This document shows, piece by piece, positions 63,542 to 64,000 of a DNA stretch of 64,000 nucleotides (positions within the stretch are counted from its first letter, which is position 1; every line of letters begins with the position of its first letter). This stretch comes from Mesorhizobium sp. NBSH29 (GTDB lineage Bacteria; Pseudomonadota; Alphaproteobacteria; Rhizobiales; Rhizobiaceae). The notes beneath the pieces were generated by a model, which saw nothing but the letters and a program-made list of their open reading frames with translations, was not told where the DNA came from and made no database searches. The position numbers and the translations under genes are program-made. The DNA lies in NCBI RefSeq assembly GCF_015500055.1, contig NZ_CP045492.1:2924501-2988500 (forward strand). The letters are read 5' to 3'.

Positions 63542-64000
63542 TCACCACAACCCAGCCAGAACCGACACCCCTGCACCGCCTTGTCGACCGCGCGGTGCGG
63601 GCCATTCCAACAGCCCGCCAGGCTTTTTTCGGTAGCGCAGTCTGGGCATTGGCGATGGCCGCCAGCGCCCTGATCGGGATATCGGGCCTTGACTGGGAAA
63701 CCGCTGCAAAAGTGCGTCAGGTCGTCGTCATCTTTGCACTGGGCGGCGCGCTGGCCTTTCCGTTGGGCCTGTTTGCGGCGCACTTCATGGCCATGGGCCG
63801 CTCGCGCGAAACCGCGATTGCCGCCGCATTCCTCGCTTTTGGTCTGGCGACGGTAGCCGCCATCGGTCTGGTCTTTGCATTCGACTACCGGACTTACTAT
63901 GCAGAATGGCACGCCGACGCCGGCACCTATGTCTGGCTGCTGCAACTCACGTTCACCACCCTGGCGGCGCTCTATCAGTTTGGCGTGCTGGGACTGCGGC
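63538..64000 (+). CDS. Unknown integral membrane protein, C-terminally truncated by the window edge
   Basis: An open frame from GTG 63538 (sharing GTGA with the DUF2259 stop) to the window end, 154 codons so far, beginning MITTTQPEPTPLHRLVDRAV. It has at least four hydrophobic segments (for example VVVIFALGGALAFPLGLFAA and FLAFGLATVAAIGLVFAF). No family was recognised. The tight overlap indicates co-transcription with the DUF2259 gene. Confidence 0.78.
   Translation, partial: MITTTQPEPTPLHRLVDRAVRAIPTARQAFFGSAVWALAMAASALIGISGLDWETAAKVRQVVVIFALGGALAFPLGLFAAHFMAMGRSRETAIAAAFLAFGLATVAAIGLVFAFDYRTYYAEWHADAGTYVWLLQLTFTTLAALYQFGVLGLR

Noticed and set aside
1-64000. CRISPR arrays, tRNA or rRNA genes, insertion sequences, prophage, toxin-antitoxin or known defence systems
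   Set aside because: Intergenic regions were read for direct-repeat spacing, cloverleaf-like segments and transposase or nuclease motifs; none was seen.

Overview
The window is chromosomal DNA from an alphaproteobacterium of the order Hyphomicrobiales (Rhizobiales), most likely a Mesorhizobium/Phyllobacteriaceae-type genome. The grounds are the ribosomal gene order and protein sequences, a 391-residue EF-Tu, RNase E with an acidic insertion in its S1 domain, the neighbours prfB-mrcA-amidase-rne and accB-accC-aat-DUF2155-NDUFA12, and many families largely confined to the group (DUF2155, DUF3126, PAS_5, BTLCP, DUF2259). No rRNA, tRNA, CRISPR array, insertion sequence or prophage gene was found. 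The genus call is inference.

Bases 1-13635 carry the str-S10-spc ribosomal superoperon on the minus strand, read from rpsL down to a truncated rplO. The order is rpsL, rpsG, fusA, tuf, rpsJ, rplCDWB, rpsS, rplV, rpsC, rplP, rpmC, rpsQ, rplNXE, rpsN, rpsH, rplF, rplR, rpsE, rpmD, rplO. It is tightly packed except for a 161-base spacer between rplF and rplR that holds two hairpins. rpoBC, usually upstream of rpsL, is absent. A small unknown gene, prfB with an intact programmed +1 frameshift, mrcA and a cell-wall amidase lie there instead.

Bases 20200-34500 hold housekeeping genes: rne, glutaminase, an aminotransferase, an M48 protease, a DsbA-like protein, aroQ, accB-accC, aat, DUF2155, the complex I accessory protein NDUFA12, gatB and a CBS-domain protein. 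Bases 34580-38600 hold a rhomboid protease, a PAS_5 protein, a double PilZ protein, a LapG-like transglutaminase peptidase and a gamma carbonic anhydrase. This looks like a signalling and cell-surface neighbourhood. It contains an orphan minus-strand terminator and a 14-bp-stem hairpin.

Bases 41450-46200 form a ribose-type sugar ABC transporter (ATPase, permease, binding protein) divergent from its LacI-family regulator. Two 16-base operators, 21 bases apart, lie between them. Bases 46190-54210 hold a hydrolase, a two-domain cold-shock protein, glyoxalase I, propionyl-CoA carboxylase beta subunit, topoisomerase IB, a TetR regulator divergent from an enoyl-CoA hydratase, a J-domain protein and a DUF1176 protein.

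Bases 54220-60516 are a seven-gene minus-strand operon: flavin reductase, MoxR/CoxD ATPase, CoxE VWA protein, two XdhC/CoxI-type proteins, a fused molybdopterin-binding and MobA-type nucleotidyltransferase, and a secreted hydrolase. It reads as a maturation module for an aerobic CO-dehydrogenase/xanthine-dehydrogenase-type molybdenum hydroxylase whose structural genes are not in the window. The right end has an orphan amino-acid-type ABC binding protein, a P1-family (NylC/DmpA) self-cleaving peptidase, a DUF2259 protein and a truncated membrane protein gene. No previously undescribed multi-gene system stands out. The most unusual signals are the hairpins in the ribosomal operon, the orphan terminator and the structured PAS-PilZ junction.
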